From: Dyadobacter soli
GTDB lineage: Bacteria > Bacteroidota > Bacteroidia > Cytophagales > Spirosomataceae
NCBI RefSeq assembly: GCF_900101885.1
Contig: NZ_FNAN01000028.1
Span: 1-64,000 of the forward strand
DNA length: 64,000 bases
Reading direction: 5' to 3'
A program made the translations under genes and the position numbers. Below are positions 1-6,937 of the stretch, piece by piece; within the stretch, counting starts at the first letter, position 1; every line of letters starts with the position of its first letter. The notes under the pieces are model-generated. The model had not been told where the DNA came from and did not search any database. It saw nothing but the letters and a program-made list of their open reading frames with translations.

Positions 1-260
1 CCTGTCTTGGTATTAAGCCATCTGCGGCGTTTGATGTGAAGGAAGACCTTATGGCCCCGAATTGGAAAATCCTGAACAGTAATCATCGGAAAGAACCCTT
101 TGGAGAGCAAATTCTTCCTCTCCGGGTCATTCTCATCCGCATTCTTCTCATCTATATGCACGTGAAATACTCCATCCTGACGGTCGATGGATGTCAATTC
201 AAAATTTTCAAGGATAAACTCTGGTAATAGAAACTGGATAATAGGCAAGAAACTCTCCAA
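1..260 (-). CDS. ISAon1-type transposase, N-terminal region protein (partial, runs off the left edge)
   Basis: About 86 residues of an open frame on the minus strand, open at the window edge. The protein contains LSKGF, a central VQDFPIRGHKVFLHIKRRRW block and an early PEFILENFEL stretch. This is the pattern of the short N-terminal protein that Bacteroidota insertion sequences of the ISAon1 type encode just upstream of their DDE transposase. No ATG is available between the upstream stop (TAG, about 268) and the conserved part. The TTG at 258-260 is chosen because a good promoter ends about 20 bp upstream of it. The catalytic transposase frame and the other end of the element would lie to the left, outside the window. 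I saw no clear terminal inverted repeat between 261 and 380. Family assignment is from memory of the motif, so moderately sure. Confidence 0.7.
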   Translation of the reverse strand, partial: MESFLPIIQFLLPEFILENFELTSIDRQDGVFHVHIDEKNADENDPERKNLLSKGFFPMITVQDFPIRGHKVFLHIKRRRWLNTKT

Positions 261-284
261 AACGAACTAGGTTGATTAAAAACA

Positions 285-314
285 CAAACCTAGAAAATCC
301 TATGCGCTCCACAA
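285..314 (-). promoter_or_regulatory. Bacteroidota promoter of the transposase gene
   Basis: On the minus strand TTG (312-314) is followed after 19 bp by TAGGTTTG (285-292), an exact match to the Bacteroidota -33/-7 pattern TTG-N19/20-TAnnTTTG. Predicted transcription start is near 279, leaving a leader of about 20 nt before the TTG start codon. Confidence 0.6.
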
Positions 315-380
315 GTTTTTGATTTGATCCGACATCATAGTGATTTTAAAAGAATCCAAGTATTGCACCTTTGTATTGCA

Positions 381-420
381 ACAAAAGAAAAAGCGCTCAG
401 CAATCTCTTGCTAAGCGCTT
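381..420 (-). terminator. Terminator after tRNA-Asn
   Basis: Arms 391-403 and 408-420 pair over 13 positions with one mismatch around a 4-nt loop. Read on the minus strand the hairpin is followed by a T-rich run (TTTTTCTTTTG). It sits about 10 bp past the 3' end of the tRNA. Confidence 0.8.
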
Positions 421-430
421 CATTTTCAAG

Positions 431-504
431 CTCCCGAAGCTGGGCTCGAACCAGCGACCCTCTGATTAACAGTCAGATGCTCTAACCGGCTGAGCTATTC
501 GGGA
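431..504 (-). tRNA. tRNA-Asn (anticodon GTT)
   Basis: A 74-nt cloverleaf can be folded on the minus strand. The acceptor stem is TCCCGAA (498-504) with TTCGGGA, the discriminator is G, the D arm is AGCTCAGCCGGTTAGAGCA, the anticodon loop is CTGTTAATC with GTT, and the T arm is GCTGG-TTCGAGC-CCAGC. The 3' CCA is not encoded. It has its own promoter upstream and a terminator downstream, so it is a single-gene unit. The neighbouring insertion sequence does not interrupt it. Confidence 0.95.
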
Positions 505-538
505 ATCATTATCCGGTTGTTGTACTCGAATTGTGGTG

Positions 539-569
539 CAAATCTAGTGATTCAAGTTATACAGCGCAA
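539..569 (-). promoter_or_regulatory. Promoter of tRNA-Asn
   Basis: Minus strand TTG (567-569), 20 bp, then TAGATTTG (539-546): a full match to the -33/-7 consensus. Predicted start of transcription is about 30 bp before the mature tRNA. Confidence 0.6.
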
Positions 570-589
570 GTGTCGGCTCTAAAAAATTA

Positions 590-871
590 TTACGCCTGCA
601 CCTTTGCGAGGATTAACTCCTTGACTTTCTTGGCATCTCCCTTCGTAAAATTATTGATAATTATTTCAGGACGCATGCGTGGGATGATCCGGATCGTCGA
701 AAAGAAGATGCCGCTCTCGATTTCTACACCCGAGATGTCGGAGTAAAAAACGAAGTTATCGTTGCTTTTGAAAAGTTTCCTGACTTTGAAGGTTACGCCC
801 TTTTCTCCGAAAGTTACTTCGTCCGGGAAAAACGGGTTCATGAGCCCACTGGCACTGAATCGCTCGTTCAT
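590..871 (-). CDS. Small soluble protein, probable PH-like (bPH) fold
   Basis: 93 residues, no signal peptide or membrane segment. The alternating hydrophobic pattern from about residue 18 to 75 (VTFGEKGVTFKV, FYSDISGVEI, FFSTIRIIP, EIIINNF) followed by a C-terminal helix (AKKVKELILAKV) is what short bacterial PH-like domains show: six or seven strands capped by a helix. No catalytic residues are evident and the role is unknown. It ends an apparent minus-strand run GT2-rsmG-this gene, with 28 bp between rsmG and this gene, so co-transcription is plausible. The fold call is inference from the pattern only. Confidence 0.65.
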   Translation of the reverse strand: MNERFSASGLMNPFFPDEVTFGEKGVTFKVRKLFKSNDNFVFYSDISGVEIESGIFFSTIRIIPRMRPEIIINNFTKGDAKKVKELILAKVQA

Positions 872-899
872 ATTTTGAATAGGTTATTAAATGAATGTG

Positions 900-1520
900 T
901 CACAAAGGTACGTATACGACCTTCTTTGTTTCAAAGAATTCTTCCTCGAAAAAGTCCGAAAGCGCGTAAATCTGCGGCTTTTCTCTAATCTCGGAGAGCT
1001 CTTCGGAGAGGTCACCACCTTTGAGATATAAAATACCGTTCCTGCGGTCGTGGAAGGAGTTGCGGCTGATATTCTTTTTCACCCAGCCCACAAACGGCGC
1101 CATGCGGGTTACGGCCCGGCTTACTACGAATTCGTAGCTGTCGTCGAGCTTTTCGGCGCGTACCTGTTCGGCACGTACGTTGTCGAGCTTCAATGCATTA
1201 ACAATCTCCTGCACTACGCGGATCTTCTTGCCAATGCTGTCGACCAGATGAAACTGTGTTTCGGGGAACATAACCGCCAGTGGTACCCCGGGAAAGCCAC
1301 CGCCGGTGCCTACATCGAGAATGGCCGTACCGGGGCCAAACTCCTGCACTTTGGCAATGCCGAGCGAATGCAGCACGTGGCGTTCATATAATGTATCAAT
1401 ATCCTGGCGCGAAATCACATTCACGCGGGCATTCCAGTATTCGTACAACTCGCCCATTTGCCCGAACTTGTCGCGCTGGTCGGCGTTCAGGTCGGGGAAG
1501 TATTTATTAATCAATTCCAT
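900..1520 (-). CDS. rsmG: 16S rRNA (guanine527-N7)-methyltransferase RsmG (GidB)
   Basis: 206 residues, the normal length for RsmG. The S-adenosylmethionine site ILDVGTGGGFPG lies at about residues 68-79, with the following acidic strand end HLVDSIGKK at about 91-99 and the VVSRAVTRM motif at about 133-141; all are hallmarks of the family. It methylates N7 of G527 in 16S rRNA in the cytoplasm, and its loss gives low-level streptomycin resistance in other bacteria. The start codon lies 10 bp inside the end of the upstream glycosyltransferase gene, so the two are translationally coupled. In many bacteria this gene sits near the replication origin, but no dnaA, parA or mnmG is seen here. Confidence 0.95.
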   Translation of the reverse strand: MELINKYFPDLNADQRDKFGQMGELYEYWNARVNVISRQDIDTLYERHVLHSLGIAKVQEFGPGTAILDVGTGGGFPGVPLAVMFPETQFHLVDSIGKKIRVVQEIVNALKLDNVRAEQVRAEKLDDSYEFVVSRAVTRMAPFVGWVKKNISRNSFHDRRNGILYLKGGDLSEELSEIREKPQIYALSDFFEEEFFETKKVVYVPL

Positions 1521-2692
1521 GATTTACGGGGTTTTCTACTCGTCATGGTCAAAAACCCGAAAACGAGGTAATAAACAAAAAGTGCAAAGTCCATCAGTAA
1601 AAAGCTGAACCACTCCACGGTTTTATCCAGCTTCACATTAATAATGATCAGCAGGAAACATTGAATAGCCCATCGCACGCCAAAAACGATGCCCAGGTAT
1701 TGCAGTAGTAACATATCTTTTGTGATAAGCCCCCAGGCCAGGGTAAGCAAACCAAAGAACCAGATCGCAATGTGGGAAGCCGAAAGCATGCCCAGTAACA
1801 CCTTGTTACGCGGCTTATAATAACGGCTCACCGAAATATGCCGGCGTTTCTGCCTGAACCAGTCTTTCCAGTTGGTTTTAGGAACAGAATAAACAAATGA
1901 GTCCTCCTCGATGGAGATCGTGGTGTTGGAACTGGTGGAAACTTCGTTCAGAAAAATATCGTCGTCGCCGCCGAACACGTGCTTGTGTGTATAAAAGCCT
2001 TTATTGGCAAAAAACACGGAGCGCTTATATAATATGTTACGGCCGACGCCCATGTAGGTCATTCCGGCCAGTGTAAACGACAGGTATTGGACCGCGGCAT
2101 AGAAAGTTTCGCAGCGGATAAACCAATTGAGCAGCCCTTTTTGTTTGAAATAAGGAGAAAACCCTAGCACGATATCCTTATCCTCGGTTACCCGCGAGGT
2201 CATGGCGGTTATCCAGTGGTTCGAAGCAGGGCGGCAATCGGCGTCGGTCATGAGCGCAATCGGGTATTTGGCTTGCTTCATACCGACGGTCAATGCATAC
2301 TTCTTTGGCGTGACGTGATCGAACTGGTCGTTGATGCGGATATAGCGGATGTTTTTCCAGCCATTAATGTGCTCGCGGATGTACTCCTCACTCCCGTCGT
2401 CGGACCGGTCGTCGAGCAGGATCACCTCGTACTCGGGATACTCCTGCGCATCCAGCAGCGGAATGAGCTCCGTCAGGTTCTCCCTTTCGTTCCAGGCACA
2501 CACCAATACCGTTACGCCCGGCATGGTATTGCCGTAATTAGCGCCTTTTCCGTAAAATGCCAGCCGTGTAAAAAAGAAGAGATAATAGAATAACTGAACA
2601 GCTACAAACGCCCCCAGCGCATAGAGTAAAGAATCGGCCACAACAGAAGAGAGATGTAAAATTTTTCCATATTCATGCAAATATACTGTCAT
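1511..2692 (-). CDS. Membrane family 2 glycosyltransferase
   Basis: 393 residues. A membrane segment lies at about 20-40. A GT-A domain follows, with VTVLVCAWNE at about 60-69, the substrate motif LLDDRSDDGS, the DxD-type LMTDADCRP and a QxxRW-like FRQKRRH near 275-285. Three or four membrane segments fill the C-terminus (about 300-385). The layout is that of processive, polyisoprenoid- or lipid-directed family 2 enzymes; the sugar and acceptor cannot be read. It is divergent to tgt and overlaps rsmG by 10 bp. Oddity: a TATATTTG that fits a -7 element lies at 2678-2685 inside the first codons. If it is used, translation would start further in, for example at the GTG at 2639-2641. Confidence 0.85.
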   Translation of the reverse strand: MTVYLHEYGKILHLSSVVADSLLYALGAFVAVQLFYYLFFFTRLAFYGKGANYGNTMPGVTVLVCAWNERENLTELIPLLDAQEYPEYEVILLDDRSDDGSEEYIREHINGWKNIRYIRINDQFDHVTPKKYALTVGMKQAKYPIALMTDADCRPASNHWITAMTSRVTEDKDIVLGFSPYFKQKGLLNWFIRCETFYAAVQYLSFTLAGMTYMGVGRNILYKRSVFFANKGFYTHKHVFGGDDDIFLNEVSTSSNTTISIEEDSFVYSVPKTNWKDWFRQKRRHISVSRYYKPRNKVLLGMLSASHIAIWFFGLLTLAWGLITKDMLLLQYLGIVFGVRWAIQCFLLIIINVKLDKTVEWFSFLLMDFALFVYYLVFGFLTMTSRKPRKSWN

Positions 2693-2719
2693 TGACAGGA
2701 ATGTTAGAGGCGTTACCCC

Positions 2720-2727
2720 TATTTTTG
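2720..2727 (+). promoter_or_regulatory. Probable -7 element of tgt
   Basis: TATTTTTG matches TAnnTTTG, 25 bp before the tgt ATG. The best upstream TTG (2692-2694) is 25 bp away, longer than ideal, so the -33 element is weak or absent. Confidence 0.4.
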
Positions 2728-2752
2728 CACACCAGCAATTTAAAACCTTTTA

Positions 2753-3886
2753 ATGAAGTTTACATTACAAGTTGAGGATCCCCATTCGAAAGCAAGGGCC
2801 GGATTGGTCGAGACGGATCATGGGGTTATCCAGACGCCCATCTTCATGCCTGTCGGCACCGCGGGAACCGTAAAGGCGGTCCACCAGCGCGAATTGAAGG
2901 AAGACGTCAAAGCACAGATCATATTAGGGAATACCTATCATTTATATCTCCGACCGGGCCTCGACATCCTCGAAAAAGCCGGCGGCCTGCATAAATTCAA
3001 CGGCTGGGACAAGCCGATCCTGACCGATAGCGGCGGTTATCAGGTATATTCACTCGCCGGAACCGGCCGTAAGATAAATGAAGAGGGTGTGGTATTTAAG
3101 TCACACATTGACGGTGGCGTACACACCTTCACGCCGGAGAACGTGATGGACATCCAGCGTACGATCGGCGCTGACATTATCATGGCATTCGACGAATGCA
3201 CGCCCTACCCCTGCGATTTCACGTATGCGCGCAAATCGATGGAGATGACGCACCGCTGGCTTACGCGTTGCTGCAACCGGTTCGATAGCACCGAGCCGCG
3301 TTACGGTCACAGCCAGACGTTATTCCCTATCGTTCAGGGGAGTGTTTACAAAGACCTCCGGAAACAGTCGGCGGAATTCATCGCGTCCGCAGGCCGTGAA
3401 GGGAATGCGATCGGCGGGCTTTCGGTAGGCGAGCCGGCCGAGATCATGTACGAGCTCACCGAAGTGGTTTGCGACATTTTACCGAAGGATAAGCCGCGTT
3501 ACCTCATGGGCGTGGGAACGCCTGCGAACATCCTGGAATGCATTTCACTGGGTGTGGACATGTTCGACTGCGTGATGCCTACCCGCAATGCACGCAATGG
3601 CATGATTTTTACAACAGAAGGAATCATCAATATCCGCAATGAAAAGTGGAAAGATGATTTGTCACCGATAGACTCAGGCCTTGGTGGGCACATTAGTACA
3701 TTTTACAGTAAGGCCTATCTGAGGCATCTTGTAAAATCCGGTGAAATGCTCGGAGCGCAGATTGCGAGCATCCATAACCTGACGTTCTATTTATGGCTGG
3801 TTAACAGTGCGAGAGAGAAAATTATCGACGGAACTTTCGCTTCGTGGAAGCGTGAAGTGGAAAAAAAATTGAATCAACGGCTTTGA
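2753..3886 (+). CDS. tgt: tRNA-guanine transglycosylase (Tgt), zinc-less Bacteroidota type
   Basis: 377 residues, full length. It exchanges guanine-34 for preQ1 in tRNAs with GUN anticodons, a step to queuosine. The active-site motifs are LTDSGGYQVYSL (general acid Asp near 92), GGLSVGEP near 222-229, YLMGVGTPANILE and the nucleophile region GVDMFDCVMPTRNARNG. In the canonical enzyme a CxCxxC...H set binds zinc before YSRAYLRHL. Here the same place reads PIDSGLGGHISTFYSKAYLRHL (about residues 304-325), with no cysteines, while IASIHNLTFYLWLV is kept. From memory other Bacteroidota enzymes show the same loss, so it is probably a lineage trait and the enzyme should be active. Confidence 0.95.
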   Translation: MKFTLQVEDPHSKARAGLVETDHGVIQTPIFMPVGTAGTVKAVHQRELKEDVKAQIILGNTYHLYLRPGLDILEKAGGLHKFNGWDKPILTDSGGYQVYSLAGTGRKINEEGVVFKSHIDGGVHTFTPENVMDIQRTIGADIIMAFDECTPYPCDFTYARKSMEMTHRWLTRCCNRFDSTEPRYGHSQTLFPIVQGSVYKDLRKQSAEFIASAGREGNAIGGLSVGEPAEIMYELTEVVCDILPKDKPRYLMGVGTPANILECISLGVDMFDCVMPTRNARNGMIFTTEGIINIRNEKWKDDLSPIDSGLGGHISTFYSKAYLRHLVKSGEMLGAQIASIHNLTFYLWLVNSAREKIIDGTFASWKREVEKKLNQRL

Positions 3887-3965
3887 AAGTTCAGAAAAGG
3901 AGGTTTCTTTCGGGTAAAATTTGAATTAAATATCAGGAAACTTTTCCATTTGTATCAACTTGCGG

Positions 3966-3996
3966 TTGATTAAGTGATATTGATAACCTATTTTTG
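3966..3996 (+). promoter_or_regulatory. Promoter of the OmpA-family gene
   Basis: TTG (3966-3968), 20 bp, TATTTTTG (3989-3996). Predicted transcription start is near 4002, giving a leader of about 110 nt. This rules out the longer reading frame start at 3994 and supports the ATG at 4114. Confidence 0.65.
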
Positions 3997-4113
3997 TGCG
4001 CACTAGGCATTTGGTTAATGTTGCGATTAGCCGTGAAAACAATATATAACTTTACTCATAAAATTGGATATAGATCAATCCTAGTTAATCTTAATAACGC
4101 TAACTTGAATAGT

Positions 4114-5571
4114 ATGAAAAAAGTATCCCAGTTGATTGGTTCGTTTGCCTTGGGAGCAATGATGGCGCTGCCTTCATTCGCACAGCCGCTGGTGCAACCG
4201 AATTCTCCGGATTACAATCCAAAAGCGACGTACGATGGCCCCTACAAATTGAACACCTGGTCAATTTCCGCACACTTTGGCCCGACGCTCTTTTTTGGTG
4301 ATTTAAGAGAATATGACTTCTGGCCTGTTACCAAAACCAACACCGACAGCCACAAGGAATCCGGGACTTTTCAAGGAGGCCTCACACTGAACAAACAACT
4401 TTCTTACCTGTTCGGCGCTCGTCTGGACGCATCTCTGGGTAACCTGAGAGGTATGAAACGTCGTAGCTATAACCGCTATTTCGAAGGCAACTATTTCGAT
4501 GTTTCCGTTTCAGGAACTGTTAACCTGAAAGGACTTCTGATGGGGCCTAACAAAATGAAGCGTTGGAAAATCGATGCGTATGCAGGTATCGGTCAGATCT
4601 TTTACGATGCTACGGCATATGACCTGACAGGTGGTGTGAAGCTTCGCGAAACAGGCAAGATGAATGACTGGATCGTTCCTACCGGCTTGAACATCAATTA
4701 CGAAGTAACTCCAAGAATCGATATCGGTCTTGACTTCCGTTTGAACCACACCAACTCTGACTACCTCGACGCTACTTACGGCGGAGACTACGACAGAACG
4801 CCTAACAATACCGAGATCAAAGATCAGCAGAAAACTTCCCGCAAAGGAAACTCTGAGCTTGACAGCTACGGATACGGTGCAATCCAGGTAACTTACAAAT
4901 TGGGCAAAAAGCCTTTGAAAGTTGCGAAAGTGGATGGCAAATGGGATTACAAACCAGAAGAAGGCGGCTACTACCACCTGCGTTACACAGACCCACGTGT
5001 ACTGGTTAAGCCTCCGAAAATCCTTACACTCGAAGAAATGGACTCTGTTGCAAAAGCAAACCGTCCAAAAGATATCGACCCACGTTTGTTGCTTGATACC
5101 GACGGTGACGGTGTATCCGACTTCTTCGATAAAGAGCCAAACTCGCCAGCAGGAAGCATTGTTGACGGTGCCGGTCGCGTACTCGACTTCGATTCTTACG
5201 TGAAAAATGCATTGGCAACAGGCGCAGCTTGCTCCGAGATCTTTGCTAACGTAACATTCGATACCGACAAAAACGTATTGAAACCTGAATTCCAGGAATT
5301 GCTGAAAAACGTAGCAGCATTGATGAACAAAAACGGATGCCGCTTGCAACTGGCTGGTCACACAGACCGTCGTGCATCTGACCGTTACAACATCGCGCTT
5401 TCTAAACGCCGCGTAGAAGCAGTGAAAAACTTCCTGATCAACGAAGCTGGTCTGCAAGACCCAAGCAAAGTGATCGTAGACTACTTCGGATCGTTCAAAC
5501 CTATCGCAGACAGCGCAACCCGTCCAGGTTTGCAGAGAAACCGTCGCGTAGAATTGAAACTTCTTCCCTAA
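4114..5571 (+). CDS. OmpA-family outer membrane protein with TSP3-like calcium repeat
   Basis: 485 residues from the ATG at 4114, which places a clean signal peptide (MKKVSQLIGSF...PSFAQ) at the N-terminus. Residues about 45-270 form an outer-membrane beta-barrel-like region rich in aromatic, alternating strands. A short acidic DTDGDGVSDFFDKEPNS follows at about 328-344, the thrombospondin type 3 calcium-binding pattern, as a linker. The last 110 residues are an OmpA peptidoglycan-binding domain with FDTDKNVL, AGHTDRRAS and the closing LQRNRRVELKLL. The protein most likely tethers the outer membrane to the cell wall. It is monocistronic, with its own promoter and strong terminator, and uses favoured codons as expected of an abundant protein. 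Confidence 0.9.
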   Translation: MKKVSQLIGSFALGAMMALPSFAQPLVQPNSPDYNPKATYDGPYKLNTWSISAHFGPTLFFGDLREYDFWPVTKTNTDSHKESGTFQGGLTLNKQLSYLFGARLDASLGNLRGMKRRSYNRYFEGNYFDVSVSGTVNLKGLLMGPNKMKRWKIDAYAGIGQIFYDATAYDLTGGVKLRETGKMNDWIVPTGLNINYEVTPRIDIGLDFRLNHTNSDYLDATYGGDYDRTPNNTEIKDQQKTSRKGNSELDSYGYGAIQVTYKLGKKPLKVAKVDGKWDYKPEEGGYYHLRYTDPRVLVKPPKILTLEEMDSVAKANRPKDIDPRLLLDTDGDGVSDFFDKEPNSPAGSIVDGAGRVLDFDSYVKNALATGAACSEIFANVTFDTDKNVLKPEFQELLKNVAALMNKNGCRLQLAGHTDRRASDRYNIALSKRRVEAVKNFLINEAGLQDPSKVIVDYFGSFKPIADSATRPGLQRNRRVELKLLP

Positions 5572-5592
5572 TAGTTGAAGAAACGACTTAAA

Positions 5593-5626
5593 GAGAAAGG
5601 CTCCCGTCGGGAGCCTTTCTCTTTTT
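5593..5626 (+). terminator. Strong terminator after the OmpA-family gene
   Basis: Perfect 13-bp arms (5593-5605 and 5609-5621) around a 3-nt loop, followed by CTTTTTG. Confidence 0.9.
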
Positions 5627-5682
5627 GATATATTCACACGCCAAATCAATTAGCCACATCATAACAACGCAACAGGGAATTA

Positions 5683-6789
5683 ATGAAACAATATGATTAT
5701 CTGGTAGTAGGTGCAGGTTTGTGGGGATCGGTATTTGCCCATGAGGCAACCAAACGCGGAAAGAAATGTCTGGTGATCGATCGCCGCGACCATATCGGCG
5801 GCAATGTGTATTGCGAAAATGTCGAAGGCATTAATGTACATAAATACGGTGCGCACATCTTCCACACCAACGACAAGAATATCTGGGACTACGTCAACTC
5901 GTTTGTAGAGTTTAACCGTTACACCAACTCCCCGGTAGCGAACTACAATGGAGAGCTTTACAATCTCCCATTTAATATGAACACTTTCTACCAGCTCTGG
6001 AAGGTGCGCACGCCGGAGGAGGCCAAAGAAAAAATCCGCCAACAGGTAGAACAAGCGGGCATTAAAGATCCCCAAAACCTGGAAGAACAGGCCATCTCAC
6101 TCGTAGGTACCGACATTTACGAGAAGCTGATCAAAGCCTACACCGAAAAACAATGGGGGAGAAAAGCTACCGAACTGCCTGCATTCATTATCAAACGGCT
6201 CCCGGTAAGGTTTACATTCGACAATAACTACTTCAACGACCGCTACCAGGGTATCCCGATCGGCGGTTATAACAAGCTCACCGAAGGCCTGTTAAACGGC
6301 GTAGAAGTGCGCTTGGGCATCGATTTCTTCAAAGAACGCGAAGCACTTGCTGCATTGGCGGAAACCATCGTGTACACCGGCCCTATCGACGAGTATTTCG
6401 ATTTCCGTTTCGGCCAGCTCGAATACCGCAGCCTGCGTTTCGAAAACCAGCTGCTGGATCAGGAAAACTATCAGGGGAATGCGGTAGTGAACTATACCGA
6501 TGGCGAAACGCAGTTCACACGCATCATCGAGCATAAGCATTTCGAATTCGGTACGCAGCCGAAAACGGTGATCACGCACGAGTACCCGCAGGAGTGGGTG
6601 AAAGGCGCCGAGCCATACTACCCGGTGAATGATGATAAAAACACGGCCGTGTTCAATCAATATAAAGCACTCGCGGGGGACGAACCGAATGTGATTTTCG
6701 GAGGAAGGCTGGCAGAGTACCGCTATTACGATATGCACCAGGTGGTAGCATCGGCGCTCAAAAAAGTGAAGGTGCATTTCGATTCCTGA
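5683..6789 (+). CDS. glf: UDP-galactopyranose mutase
   Basis: 368 residues, typical length. The FAD-binding Rossmann motif VVGAGLWGSVFAHE starts at about residue 7 and is followed by DRRDHIGGN. KYGAHIFHT, EKQWGRKATELP and RLPVRFTFDNNYF carry the substrate-binding Arg/Tyr residues, and GGRLAEYRYYDM near the end is the family's FAD-binding closing motif. The enzyme converts UDP-galactopyranose to UDP-galactofuranose. It stands just before the exopolysaccharide locus, but each side has its own terminator, so it is probably a separate transcript that supplies galactofuranose to the same or another surface glycan. Confidence 0.95.
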   Translation: MKQYDYLVVGAGLWGSVFAHEATKRGKKCLVIDRRDHIGGNVYCENVEGINVHKYGAHIFHTNDKNIWDYVNSFVEFNRYTNSPVANYNGELYNLPFNMNTFYQLWKVRTPEEAKEKIRQQVEQAGIKDPQNLEEQAISLVGTDIYEKLIKAYTEKQWGRKATELPAFIIKRLPVRFTFDNNYFNDRYQGIPIGGYNKLTEGLLNGVEVRLGIDFFKEREALAALAETIVYTGPIDEYFDFRFGQLEYRSLRFENQLLDQENYQGNAVVNYTDGETQFTRIIEHKHFEFGTQPKTVITHEYPQEWVKGAEPYYPVNDDKNTAVFNQYKALAGDEPNVIFGGRLAEYRYYDMHQVVASALKKVKVHFDS

Positions 6790-6806
6790 AAAAATATTTT
6801 TTATTC

Positions 6807-6845
6807 AAAACCCTGTTTCAAGCCATTGAAACAGGGTTTTTTATT
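6807..6845 (+). terminator. Terminator after glf
   Basis: 14-bp perfect arms (6807-6820, 6827-6840), 6-nt loop, then a T run. Confidence 0.9.
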
Positions 6846-6937
6846 TTCTACAAAAATTTTTCAAAAACTTTTGTAGAAGTCGCGTTACCAAAATTACAAG
6901 CCAGCGTCTAAATGCTATCACCCAAAATGTGTACGCA

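Noticed and set aside
4510..5649. Long minus-strand open frame of 379 codons opposite the OmpA-family gene
   Set aside because: Shadow of a strongly biased gene: the plus strand encodes a complete signal peptide, TSP3 and OmpA domain, and the minus frame gives no recognisable protein.
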